Assembly (NCBI RefSeq): GCF_037081715.1
Contig: NZ_JAZDDH010000002.1
Span: 124,001-188,000, forward strand
Reading direction: 5' to 3'
DNA: 64,000 nucleotides
DNA from: Halalkalicoccus sp. CG83
GTDB taxonomy: Archaea > Halobacteriota > Halobacteria > Halobacteriales > Halalkalicoccaceae
Shown here: positions 10,132 through 18,233 of the stretch, one piece after another
Position numbering within the stretch: the stretch's first letter is position 1
Layout: every line of letters starts with the position of its first letter
Position numbers and translations under genes: made by a program
The notes under the pieces: model-generated
What the model saw: the letters and a program-made list of their open reading frames with translations, nothing else
What the model was told of the DNA's origin: nothing
Database searches by the model: none

Positions 10132-10614
10132 ATGGCGCTCCGTCGCGGTCCGGTCGCAGTCGTCGCGCTGTTGGCGACGCTGATCCTCGCGGTGTTCGTC
10201 GTCCAGGCCGGGGGGATCGCACACTTCGTCGGCAGCGAGGACCGCGCTACGGTGACGATCACCGACGGCGACGAGGAGCTGGCGGTCGTCGACAGCGAGG
10301 TCGCCGACGGCTCCCGCGAACGCTACACGGGACTGAGCGATCACGAGTCGCTCGCCGAGGACGAGGGGATGCTGTTCGTCTTCGAGAACGAGGACGAGCG
10401 GAGCTTCGTGATGCGGGACATGGCCTTCCCCCTCGACATCCTCTTCATCGACGCCGACGGCCGGATCACGACGATCCACGAGGCGCCCACCGAGGAGGGC
10501 TCCGACCTGACGAGCTACCGCGGCGAGGCGAAGTGGGTGCTCGAGGTGAACTACGGCTACGCCGACGAACGCGGCATCGAGGAGGGCGACCGCGTCGATA
10601 TCGAGTACCGGTGA
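10132..10614 (+). CDS. DUF192 family membrane-anchored protein
   Basis: A 160-residue protein. Residues 8-30 are a signal anchor (VVALLATLILAVFVVQAGG). The exposed part has the DUF192 hallmarks: RYTGLSDHESLAEDEGMLFVFE, FVMRDMAFPLDILFID, TTIHEAP and the C-terminal AKWVLEVNYGYADERGIEEGDRV. DUF192 proteins form small beta-barrels on the cell surface; their function is unknown. It sits 47 bp before the ABC exporter gene in the same direction. Confidence 0.85.
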   Translation: MALRRGPVAVVALLATLILAVFVVQAGGIAHFVGSEDRATVTITDGDEELAVVDSEVADGSRERYTGLSDHESLAEDEGMLFVFENEDERSFVMRDMAFPLDILFIDADGRITTIHEAPTEEGSDLTSYRGEAKWVLEVNYGYADERGIEEGDRVDIEYR

Positions 10615-10661
10615 GGACCGCGTAACAACCCTTTTCCTCGTTAGCCCCCGAAGACGGTGTA

Positions 10662-12572
10662 ATGGCCGCTCACGACGACGATCCGTTCGAGACACAACGG
10701 GAGCAGGTCGACGACGCGATCCTCCGGTTGTTTCGTGAGTACGGCGTGGACCACCGCTTCGAGTACGCGGTCGGTCTCGTCGCAAGCGTCGTCGCACGGC
10801 TGCTCGATCTACTGCCGACGATCATGCTCGGGGTCGCGATCGACGCGATCCTGGTGGGGACGACCGACTTCAGCCTGTTTCTCGTCCCCGACGCCTGGCT
10901 GCCGAGCACTCCCGACGGACAGTTCGCGCTCTCGGCCGCGATCATCGCGGGCGCGTTCGTCTTCGGCACCGTCTTCCACTGGCTGCGCAACTGGGGCTGG
11001 AACGCCTCCGCACAGTACATCACCCACGACGTCCGGGTCGACACATACGAGCGGATGCAGCGGCTGGGTCTCGAGTTCTTCTCCGACAAGCAGACCGGCG
11101 AGCTGATGAGCATCCTCTCGAACGACGTCAACCAGCTCGAGCGCTTTCTCAACGACGGGCTCAACTCCGCCTCCCGACTGCTCTTGATGATGTTCGGCGT
11201 CGCGGGCGTGTTGCTCTATCTCAACTGGCAGCTCGCGCTGGTCGCGCTGTTGCCCGCGCCGCTGATCGCGGGGTTCACCTACGCGTTCATCCGGATCATC
11301 CGCCCGAAGTACAAGACGATGCGCGCGACGGTCGGCGCGCTCAACTCCCGGCTGGAGAACAACCTGGGAGGGATCCAGGTGATCAAGTCGAGCACCACCG
11401 AACGCTACGAGGACGACCGCGTCGACGACGCCTCCTACGAGTACTACGACGCCAACTGGGACGCCATCTGGACGCGGATCAAGTTCTTCCCGACGCTGCA
11501 GCTGATCTCCGGGCTGGGCTTCGTCTTCACGTTCGTCGTCGGGGGATACTGGGTGTTCGTCGGCCCGCCGGGGCCGCTCTCGGGCACGCTCACCATCGGG
11601 ACGTTCGTCGTCTTCATCACGCTCAGCCAGCAGATCATCTGGCCGATGGCGCAGTTCGGACAGATCATCAACATGTACCAGCGCGCCGACGCCTCGAGCG
11701 CCCGCATCTTCGGGCTGATGGACGAGACCGGCATGCTCGAACAGGACGTCGACGCGCCCGATCTGGTCGTCGAGGAGGGTCGCGTCGAGTACGACGACGT
11801 GACGTTCGGCTACGACGAGGAGCCGATCGTCGAGGACATCGACTTCACGGTCGAACCCGGCGACACCTGCGCGTTGGTCGGCCCCACGGGCGCCGGGAAG
11901 TCCACCGTGTTGAAGCTGCTGCTCAGGATGTACGACGTCGACGAGGGCGCGATCCGGATCGACGGCCAGGACCTCCGGGAGGTCTCGCTGCGGAGCATCC
12001 GCCGGTCGATCGGCTACGTCAGCCAGGACACCTTCCTCTTCTACGGCACCGTGAGGGAGAACATCGCCTACGGCACGTTCACGGCGAACGACGAGGAGAT
12101 CGTCGAGGCCGCCAAGGCGGCCGAGGCCCACGAGTTCATCGCCGACCTCCCCGGCGGCTACGACACCATGGTGGGAGAACGTGGCGTGAAGCTCTCGGGC
12201 GGCCAGCGCCAGCGGATCTCGATCGCCCGTGCGATCCTCAAAGATCCCGACGTGTTGATCCTCGACGAGGCGACCAGCGACGTCGACACCGAGACGGAGA
12301 TGCTGATCCAGCGCTCGCTCGACGACCTCACCGAGGACCGAACCACGTTCGCGATCGCCCACCGCCTCTCGACGATCCGCGACGCGGAGACGATTCTCGT
12401 CCTCGAGGACGGCTGGATCGTCGAACGCGGCGAACACGAGTCGCTGCTCGAGAACGGTGGACTATACGCCCACCTCTGGGGGGTGCAGGCGGGAGAGATA
12501 GACGAGCTCCCGGAGGAGTTCATCGAGCGGGCGGCCAAACGCCAGGCTCAAACCGAGGCGGACGACGACTAG
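10662..12572 (+). CDS. ABC transporter, fused membrane and ATPase (MsbA/MDR-type half-transporter)
   Basis: A 636-residue exporter-type protein. Residues about 30-330 hold six membrane helices, including the cytoplasmic stretch FFSDKQTGELMSILSNDVNQ typical of type-I exporters. The nucleotide-binding domain follows: Walker A GPTGAGKST near residue 406, signature LSGGQRQR near 511, Walker B VLILDEATSD near 530 and the switch His in IAHRLST. It would homodimerise and export a lipid or hydrophobic compound; the substrate is unknown. Its end overlaps the convergent DUF5789 gene by 4 bp. Confidence 0.92.
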   Translation: MAAHDDDPFETQREQVDDAILRLFREYGVDHRFEYAVGLVASVVARLLDLLPTIMLGVAIDAILVGTTDFSLFLVPDAWLPSTPDGQFALSAAIIAGAFVFGTVFHWLRNWGWNASAQYITHDVRVDTYERMQRLGLEFFSDKQTGELMSILSNDVNQLERFLNDGLNSASRLLLMMFGVAGVLLYLNWQLALVALLPAPLIAGFTYAFIRIIRPKYKTMRATVGALNSRLENNLGGIQVIKSSTTERYEDDRVDDASYEYYDANWDAIWTRIKFFPTLQLISGLGFVFTFVVGGYWVFVGPPGPLSGTLTIGTFVVFITLSQQIIWPMAQFGQIINMYQRADASSARIFGLMDETGMLEQDVDAPDLVVEEGRVEYDDVTFGYDEEPIVEDIDFTVEPGDTCALVGPTGAGKSTVLKLLLRMYDVDEGAIRIDGQDLREVSLRSIRRSIGYVSQDTFLFYGTVRENIAYGTFTANDEEIVEAAKAAEAHEFIADLPGGYDTMVGERGVKLSGGQRQRISIARAILKDPDVLILDEATSDVDTETEMLIQRSLDDLTEDRTTFAIAHRLSTIRDAETILVLEDGWIVERGEHESLLENGGLYAHLWGVQAGEIDELPEEFIERAAKRQAQTEADDD

Positions 12573-12916
12573 AACGACTCCTGTTCCTCGTCCTCAGCCC
12601 CTTGCGCCTCGTCCCCGCGGTCCGAGTAACCCTCGCGACCCACCGCGTCGTCGCCGACCATGTTCATGACCATCGTCTCGAGGCTGCCGGCGTCCTCGTA
12701 GGTCTGTTCGTTGTCCTCGAGCGGGGAGAGGATCTCCTTGAGGGTCGTCGTCTCGCCGGAGAGCTCGAGCTCCGCGTCGCCGTGCTGCTCTACGAGTTCG
12801 TCGTGGTCGATGGGGTAGTCGATCTCGTCCTCCATCGTCTCCTCGAACTCGCCGAACTCGACGCCCTGTTCTCTGCTCTCGTCGCCGTCCATGGTGGTCG
12901 AATCGTCGTCACTCAT
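12569..12916 (-). CDS. DUF5789-like acidic haloarchaeal protein
   Basis: A 115-residue acidic protein begun at the ATG at 12916 (MSDDDSTTMDGDES). The segments IDYPIDHDELVEQHGDAELE, LKEILSPL and the ending VGREGYSDRG match the haloarchaeal DUF5789 family, which resembles DUF2795-type small regulators. Function unknown. It converges on the ABC exporter gene. Confidence 0.7.
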   Translation of the reverse strand: MSDDDSTTMDGDESREQGVEFGEFEETMEDEIDYPIDHDELVEQHGDAELELSGETTTLKEILSPLEDNEQTYEDAGSLETMVMNMVGDDAVGREGYSDRGDEAQGAEDEEQESF

Positions 12917-13008
12917 AGCACTCGAACGTCTATGCCCGAACACAAAACGGTTCCTCCTGCGAGAACCGGGACCGTCGGAACTAACTCCCGGGTTCGCGAT
13001 TCGCCGAT

Positions 13009-13746
13009 ATGCATCTCGAGGAGGTCGCCTGGACCGACGCCGACGCCGCCGAGACCGACCTCGCGCTTCTCCCCGTGGGATCGACCGAACAGCACGGCCC
13101 CCACGCCCCCCTGGGCACCGACACCCTTACCGCCCGAGCGATAGCCGACGCCGCTGCGGAGGCGTACGACGGCGAGGTGGTCGTCGCACCGCCGGTACCG
13201 GTGGGAATCGCCGAGGAACACCGTCAGTTCACCGGGACGCTGTGGGTCTCGCCGGGGACGTTTCGCGCCTACGTTCGGGAGACGGTCGCGAGCCTCGCGC
13301 ATCACGGATGGGACCGCGTGGTCGTCGTCAACGGCCACGGCGGCAACGTCCCGGCGCTCGAGGAGATCTGTGCCCGGATCGTCCGCCACGACGCCGCCTA
13401 CGCCGTCCCGTTCACCTGGTTCGAGGGCGTCGGCGAGCACGCGGGCGACATGGGCCACGGCGGCCCCCTCGAGACGGCGCTACTCAGGTGCGTCGAGCCC
13501 GAACTCGTTCGGGAGGACCGAATCGAACAGGCCCGCGAGGGGGCCGCACCGAAGTGGGGCGAGTGGCTCAGTCGGGTGAACCTCGCGGTCGACTCGGCGG
13601 AGTTCACCGAGAACGGCGTCGTCGGCGATCCCGGAGCGGGCGACGAAGAGCGCGGCGAGGAGCTGCTCGCGCTGGCGAGCGCGGCGCTGGTCGAACTGCT
13701 CGAGGCGATCGTCGACCGGGACGTCTCCCGACCGCCACACCGCTGA
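13009..13746 (+). CDS. Creatininase/FAPy-deformylase family hydrolase
   Basis: A 245-residue protein. The N-terminal ALLPVGSTEQHGPHAPLGTD, the middle VVVVNGHGGNVPALEEI and AGDMGHGGPLETALL are the metal-binding signatures of the creatininase superfamily (Glu, His and Asp ligands). Archaeal members include ArfB, the deformylase of the riboflavin and F420 pathway, and mycofactocin MftE. Riboflavin/F420 synthesis is a sensible guess for a haloarchaeon, but no pathway neighbour confirms it. It meets the DUF5790 gene tail to tail with no gap. Confidence 0.82.
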   Translation: MHLEEVAWTDADAAETDLALLPVGSTEQHGPHAPLGTDTLTARAIADAAAEAYDGEVVVAPPVPVGIAEEHRQFTGTLWVSPGTFRAYVRETVASLAHHGWDRVVVVNGHGGNVPALEEICARIVRHDAAYAVPFTWFEGVGEHAGDMGHGGPLETALLRCVEPELVREDRIEQAREGAAPKWGEWLSRVNLAVDSAEFTENGVVGDPGAGDEERGEELLALASAALVELLEAIVDRDVSRPPHR

Positions 13747-14238
13747 TCACTCCTCGCCTTCCTCGCCTTCCTCGCCTTCTTCGCCGTTCTCGTCGTCGTC
13801 CTCGCTCTCGTTCTCCTCATCGTCCTCCGAGTTCCCGTTCTCCTCGTCGTCCTCGAACTCCTCGAGGCTTCCGCGGAGCTCGGGGACGGTGCTCGCGAGG
13901 TCGCCCACGCTGTCGCGGGCGTCCTCGATCTCACCGATGAGCTCCTCGAGTTCGTCGAGTTCCGCCTGGAGCGACTCGGGGTCCTCGAAGGCGTCGGCGC
14001 GCTCGCCGACCATGAACCACTTCTTCGCGTCGCGAAGGCGGGCCGTCGCGTCGCCGGTGTCGAGCGTCGACTTGAGACCGTTGAGCACGCCGAGGACGTT
14101 ATCGGCGTCCGTTTCCCAGATCTCGTCGGCCCCGGGAAGCTCGGCGCGGGCGGCGTCGAGGTGGGCCTCGACGTCCGATCGGATCTCGCTCGCGGCCTCG
14201 CCCAGAAGGTCATCGTCGTCGAGCGTGGACTGGCTCAT
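13747..14238 (-). CDS. DUF5790-like acidic protein with Glu/Asp-rich tail
   Basis: A 163-residue protein. The core (DDLLGEAASEIRSDVEAHLDA, NVLGVLNGLKSTLD, RLRDAKKWFMVGERADAF, DLASTVPELRGSLEEF) matches the haloarchaeal DUF5790 family. The C-terminal 45 residues are almost purely Glu, Asp, Asn and Gly, ending in four G-E-E type units, encoded by a tandem 9-bp repeat at about 13747-13785 that could vary in copy number. Function unknown. Confidence 0.75.
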   Translation of the reverse strand: MSQSTLDDDDLLGEAASEIRSDVEAHLDAARAELPGADEIWETDADNVLGVLNGLKSTLDTGDATARLRDAKKWFMVGERADAFEDPESLQAELDELEELIGEIEDARDSVGDLASTVPELRGSLEEFEDDEENGNSEDDEENESEDDDENGEEGEEGEEGEE

Positions 14239-14301
14239 GGCGTGTGGTTCGACCCGAACCGTTTTAATAGTGACCCGAGTGCGGAGCGGAAGTGAAGCCG
14301 T

Positions 14302-14643
14302 TCACCTCTCGACGCTCACGACCCGCATGCGTGGGTAGCCCTCCTCGAGCTCCATCCTCGTGTGGACGTCGCATCCCTCGTACTCCACGGTGATCTCGAC
14401 GTCCATCAGCGGCCCGTGGAGCTCGGTGTAACCGATCACGGGATCGATCGCCTCGGCCAACCGGTCCTCGCGGATCTCGACGTCGACGTCGGTACAGTGG
14501 GGCTGGTTCTCGATCGCCTCCTCCATCGCGCGTTCGAGCCCCGGCGCGCTCTCGTGGTCGACGGGCGTGCCGGTGAACTGGTGGTAGAGCGTGCCGAACT
14601 TGATGCCGGCCTCGAAACAGGCGACCTCGCTCTCGGTAGGCAT
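14302..14643 (-). CDS. mptD: Archaeal dihydroneopterin aldolase (MptD)
   Basis: A 113-residue protein begun at the ATG at 14643 (MPTESEVACFEAGIKFGTL); the upstream extension is basic and atypical. The motif CFEAGIKFGTLYHQFTGTPV and the acidic C-terminus match the archaeal MptD family (formerly DUF372). It converts dihydroneopterin derivatives to 6-hydroxymethyl-dihydropterin in folate or methanopterin-type biosynthesis. It is divergent from aIF2-beta with 89 bp between the starts. Confidence 0.82.
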   Translation of the reverse strand: MPTESEVACFEAGIKFGTLYHQFTGTPVDHESAPGLERAMEEAIENQPHCTDVDVEIREDRLAEAIDPVIGYTELHGPLMDVEITVEYEGCDVHTRMELEEGYPRMRVVSVER

Positions 14644-14732
14644 ACGCGGGGCGAGGGCGGATCGGAGGAAGGTCCTTTCGGTGGGACGAGGAATCACGAA
14701 GCCCCTATAGGCTCTCGGCCCCTCCCTCCGAT

Positions 14733-15344
14733 ATGGACTATAGCTCAAGCCTCGATAGAGCGATGGACGAGGTGCCGGACATCCAGGGAAGCAGCGAACG
14801 GCTCTCGATCCCCGACCCGCAGGCCCAGAAGGACGGTGCCTTCACCCGGCTGACCAACCTGGGGGAGATCGCGGACACGCTCAACCGCGAGGCCGAACAC
14901 CTCCATCGGTTCATCCAGCGCGAACTCGGTACCAGCGGGAAGTTCGACGACGGCCGTGGCCGGTACAACGGCAACTTCGGGAGCGAGGAGTTCGACGCTG
15001 CCGTCTCCAGCTACGTCGAGGAGTACGTCCGCTGTTCGGAGTGTGGACTGCCCGACACCCGACTCGTCCGTGAGGACCGCACCCCGATGCTCCGGTGTGA
15101 CGCCTGCGGGGCGTTCCGCCCCGTCACGAAGCGCCGCCAGACCTCCCAGACCCAGCAGCGCGACGCCGTCGAGGAGGGCCAGACCTACGAGGTGAAGATC
15201 ACGGGCACCGGACGCAAAGGCGACGGCGTGGCCGAGCGCGGCGAGTACACCATCTTCGTCCCCGGGGCGGAGGAGGGCGACGTCGTCACGATCTACATCG
15301 AGAACGTCAGCGGCAACCTCGCCTTCTCGCGGATCACGCAGTAA
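14733..15344 (+). CDS. Translation initiation factor aIF2 beta subunit with C-terminal TRAM domain
   Basis: A 203-residue protein. Residues 1-135 are aIF2-beta: an N-terminal helix, the core SGKFDDGRGRYNGNF and a zinc ribbon CSECGLPDT...CDACGAF. The last 60 residues (EEGQTYEVKITGTGRKGDG, GEYTIFVPGAEEGD) form a TRAM RNA-binding domain, a fusion common in haloarchaea and absent from the minimal factor. It helps deliver initiator Met-tRNA to the small ribosomal subunit. Confidence 0.93.
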   Translation: MDYSSSLDRAMDEVPDIQGSSERLSIPDPQAQKDGAFTRLTNLGEIADTLNREAEHLHRFIQRELGTSGKFDDGRGRYNGNFGSEEFDAAVSSYVEEYVRCSECGLPDTRLVREDRTPMLRCDACGAFRPVTKRRQTSQTQQRDAVEEGQTYEVKITGTGRKGDGVAERGEYTIFVPGAEEGDVVTIYIENVSGNLAFSRITQ

Positions 15345-15399
15345 TCGTCGTAACGGAAATCGCACGTTTCTTAGGCGCCGACGTCGACCCTCCGCGTGA

Positions 15400-16146
15400 A
15401 TGGACGCTCCCGTCTTGCTGACCGGCTCCGAGGGACGCGTCGGTCGCGCCATCCTCGAGCACCTCGACGACGCCTACGACTGGCGACTGCTCGACCGCGA
15501 ACCGCCGTCGGGCGAGCGACTAGGCGAGTCCATCGTCGCCGACATCACGGACCGGGAGCAGATCGCCCAAGCGGTCGAGGGCGTCGACGCGATCATCCAC
15601 CTCGCGGGCGATCCCCGACCCGAGGCCCCCTGGCAGAGCGTCCTCCGGAACAACATCGACGGCACCCATACCGTCCTCGAGGAGGCCGTCGAGGCGGGCG
15701 TCGAGAAGTTCGTCTTCGCCTCCTCGAACCACGCGGTTGGCTCCTACGAGACCAACGATCGGACCCCGGACATCTACCGGCCCGAGGACGACTTCCGGCT
15801 CGACGGCACGGAGCCCCCGCGGCCGGGCAACCGCTACGGCGTCTCGAAGGCGACCGGCGAGCTGCTCGGACGGTACTTCCACGACGAACACGGCATCAGC
15901 GTCGTCTGCGTACGGATCGGCAACCTCACCAAGGACCGCCCGCCTCGAGACTACGAGCGCGGCCAGGCGATGTGGCTCTCGCATCGAGACTGTGCGCACC
16001 TGTTCGATCGCTGTCTGCAGGCCGACTACGGCTACGAGATCGTCTACGGCATCTCGAACAACGACCGCCGGTACTACTCGCTCGAACGCGCCCGCGAGGT
16101 GCTCGACTACGATCCGCAGGACAACTCCGCTGAGTTCGACGAGTGA
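15400..16146 (+). CDS. azf: NAD-dependent glucose-6-phosphate dehydrogenase Azf
   Basis: A 248-residue extended short-chain dehydrogenase. It has the nucleotide motif TGSEGRVG near residue 8, FASSNHAVG, and the catalytic Y-x3-K in NRYGVSKATGE. Overall it resembles the haloarchaeal 'archaeal zwischenferment' that oxidises glucose 6-phosphate in the oxidative pentose phosphate pathway; UDP-sugar epimerase-type relatives share the fold, so substrate is assigned by family resemblance. It begins 55 bp after the aIF2-beta gene. Confidence 0.8.
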   Translation: MDAPVLLTGSEGRVGRAILEHLDDAYDWRLLDREPPSGERLGESIVADITDREQIAQAVEGVDAIIHLAGDPRPEAPWQSVLRNNIDGTHTVLEEAVEAGVEKFVFASSNHAVGSYETNDRTPDIYRPEDDFRLDGTEPPRPGNRYGVSKATGELLGRYFHDEHGISVVCVRIGNLTKDRPPRDYERGQAMWLSHRDCAHLFDRCLQADYGYEIVYGISNNDRRYYSLERAREVLDYDPQDNSAEFDE

Positions 16147-16150
16147 TCGG

Positions 16151-16465
16151 TCACTCGATCTCGGTGATCTCGAGCTGACCCGAGGGGTCCCCGACGCGCG
16201 CCTCGATCGAGGCCTGCTCCGTTCCGTCGGCCGACCGCGCCTCGATCCGGACCGGCCGGCTCTTGCGCCCCAGGTCGGCGATGAGCTCGTCGTCGGTGGT
16301 GCTTCGGATGCGCCCCTCGATCTCGTTTTTGTGGATCGAGACGGTGATCTGGTCGAACTCCGGCTGTTCGTCGGTCTCGTCTCTGACCTCGCCGAACTCG
16401 ACGTGGACCTCGATCTCGTCGCCGTCCTCGGTACTGAAGCGCATGGAGGATCGTTGGTCTCCCAT
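16151..16465 (-). CDS. Small conserved acidic hypothetical protein
   Basis: A 104-residue protein begun at the ATG at 16465 (MGDQRSSMRFSTEDGDEIEV); an internal ATG seven codons later is also possible. It is predicted to be mostly beta strand (EIEVHVEFGEV, ITVSIHKNEIEGRI, PVRIEARSADG), acidic and soluble. No named domain was recognised. It converges on azf with a 4-bp gap and lies 19 bp downstream of the DUF309 gene, so it is probably co-transcribed with that gene. Confidence 0.6.
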   Translation of the reverse strand: MGDQRSSMRFSTEDGDEIEVHVEFGEVRDETDEQPEFDQITVSIHKNEIEGRIRSTTDDELIADLGRKSRPVRIEARSADGTEQASIEARVGDPSGQLEITEIE

Positions 16466-16484
16466 CCCTATCGGTGTGGCGCCG

Positions 16485-17108
16485 TCACTCGCCGGGATCG
16501 AACAGTCCTTCGACGTCGCGCTCGCGGCTGCGCCGTCGAGCGACGCGCTCCTCGAGTCGTCTCGTGACGAGTCCGCGGTGGCGTTCCTCACGAACGAGAT
16601 CGAAGACGAGCGCGAGGAACGGCCCCCGTCCCGACTCCTCGAGTTCCTCGCGGGCGTATCCGATCGCTCGGCCGATCACCTCGTCGTCTAGCCCGAACGC
16701 CTCGGCCAGCGCACGAGCGGCGGTGAACGTGGCCTCGGCGTCGAGATCCTCGGGCGTGACGGCGACTCCGGCGTGGGTAAGCATCGGCGGCGAACCTCGT
16801 TCGATCCGCTCGGGATCCGCCGCGAGACCGGCGAGGTACCCCCGAACGGGGGCGAGAGCGATTCCGTGGTAGTCCTCGGGAAGCCCCTCGAGGTACTCGC
16901 GGGCGCTCTCCGCCAGTCCCGTCGCTCCGACCCAGTTCCGGTTTCGGGCGTGGTGAACGGCGGCGGTGAACTGGATGAGACCGTGGAGCAGACGCTCGTC
17001 GTCCGTCCCCGACTCGAGCTCGAGCCAGCGCTCCTCCCAGACGTCGTGGGCCGCGTGGTGCTCGCCGGCGTTGTAGACGGCGACCCCGGCCTGGAGCACC
17101 TTCTCCAT
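16485..17108 (-). CDS. DUF309 family protein
   Basis: A 207-residue helical protein begun at the ATG at 17108. The motif [16 protein letters not shown] followed by [23 protein letters not shown] is the signature of DUF309 (proposed metal-binding H-x3-HDxWE). An extra C-terminal region of about 100 residues is less conserved. Function unknown. It heads a short minus-strand pair with the 16151 gene. Confidence 0.8.
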   Translation of the reverse strand: MEKVLQAGVAVYNAGEHHAAHDVWEERWLELESGTDDERLLHGLIQFTAAVHHARNRNWVGATGLAESAREYLEGLPEDYHGIALAPVRGYLAGLAADPERIERGSPPMLTHAGVAVTPEDLDAEATFTAARALAEAFGLDDEVIGRAIGYAREELEESGRGPFLALVFDLVREERHRGLVTRRLEERVARRRSRERDVEGLFDPGE

Positions 17109-17298
17109 GCCCGGGGATGGGACGACGACGGACATAACGACTCGGAACGAAACTCCCGTCCCGTTATCAATACCCGGGAGATGCAGGCGGGGGGGTTTCC
17201 CGACACATGTCCGAAAGCGTACCGGACATGATCCGAACCAGCATACAGTGGACGCGACGTACCGATCGAAAGCCGACGGCCGAGGGGGGTCTCTGAGG

Positions 17299-17448
17299 AT
17301 GGTTCTCGAACTCGCCCTCGCCTTCTTCGTCCTCGCGATCATCGCCGGTGCGCTCGGCGCCGGCGGCGTCGCGGGGATGTCGATGCAGATCGCGAAGATC
17401 CTCGTTCTGGTCTTCCTCGTACTGGCCGTCATCTCGTTGCTCTTCTAG
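17299..17448 (+). CDS. DUF1328-type small membrane protein
   Basis: A 49-residue protein made of two hydrophobic helices around a Gly/Ala-rich turn ([18 protein letters not shown] and [16 protein letters not shown]). This matches the short DUF1328/YtjA membrane proteins found across bacteria and haloarchaea. Its function is unknown; bacterial versions are often stress-induced. It stands alone before the tRNA-Arg region. Confidence 0.75.
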   Translation: MVLELALAFFVLAIIAGALGAGGVAGMSMQIAKILVLVFLVLAVISLLF

Positions 17449-18034
17449 GAGGACGCGATCGCCCGGACGTTCGTCGCCCGAGGCGATCGCGCTCCCGCAG
17501 TTCTTTTGACGCTACCCTTGGAGCGACGCGAACCACCGAACCGGCCGTAATCGACGTCCGCGTCCCGAAGCCCTCGAACGCACCGATCGAGAATCGATCG
17601 TTCTCCTCGTCCTGCTTCGTCGCCGAACGGTCACAACGGACTCCCGGTTACGTCGTTCGCGCTTCGTCTCCGCCGCTCGAATCCCGACTTGGGTCCCGCC
17701 GGGGCAGTTGCTACACTTCGGTTCCGGTAGATCGAAAAGCGTCCTGACGGAGTCTCACGCGAACCGCGCGGGACCGACGGTCCCGCTGGAAACCGGCGGC
17801 TTCGCTGCCGGTGATGTGGTGAGCGTGAGGCACGTCAGGGCGCGAATGAGTGAACGAATGAGCGTCCCGACGGAGATTTGAACCCACTCACTTCGCTATG
17901 CTCGTTCGCTGCTCAAATCCCGCGTCGAGTTCTGCCGACGCAGTCGCTCGTTTCATTACGTCATCAAAACGTCCTGACGGAGTCTCGCGCGAGTGAAACG
18001 AGCGCGAGGCACGTCAGGGCGCGAACGAAGTGAG
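17449..18034. other. Gene-free stretch before tRNA-Arg
   Basis: 586 bp without a supported protein gene. The right half holds the tRNA-Arg-derived repeats; the left half (17449-17739) shows nothing recognisable beyond short direct repeats of GCGATCGC-like sequence just after the DUF1328 gene. Confidence 0.6.
17740..18034 (-). repeat. Degenerate copies of the tRNA-Arg 3' end arranged as hairpins
   Basis: On the 3' side of tRNA-Arg there are further copies of its acceptor and T-arm. Their starts (CGTCCTGA or CGTCCCGA) are at 17740, 17863 and 17970; the true gene's is at 18035. The 17863 copy also keeps GGAGATTTGAAC. Two copies are followed by an inverted version (CACGTCAGGGCG at about 17831 and 18011), so 17740-17842 and 17970-18022 can fold into long hairpins. 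Confidence 0.65.
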
Positions 18035-18107
18035 CGTCCTGACGGAGATTTGAACTCCGGTCACAGGCTCCGCAAGCCCGTAGGATGGTCCACTACCCTA
18101 CCAGGAC
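18035..18107 (-). tRNA. tRNA-Arg (GCG)
   Basis: The minus strand gives a 73-nt cloverleaf: acceptor GTCCTGG with TCAGGAC (one G-T pair), discriminator G, anticodon stem CGGGC/GCCTG around TTGCGGA (anticodon GCG), T-arm with GTTCAAATC. No intron, no encoded CCA. Confidence 0.95.
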
Positions 18108-18233
18108 TCGATTCGTGATACGGCGGTTCCGGTTATAGGGGTTACGATACGCTCGTTCGTTACCGGCCGGTAAGCGACCTCGTTCCACGGACGTTATCGA
18201 ACAGATATATATTATTTCCGTTATTTTACTGGC

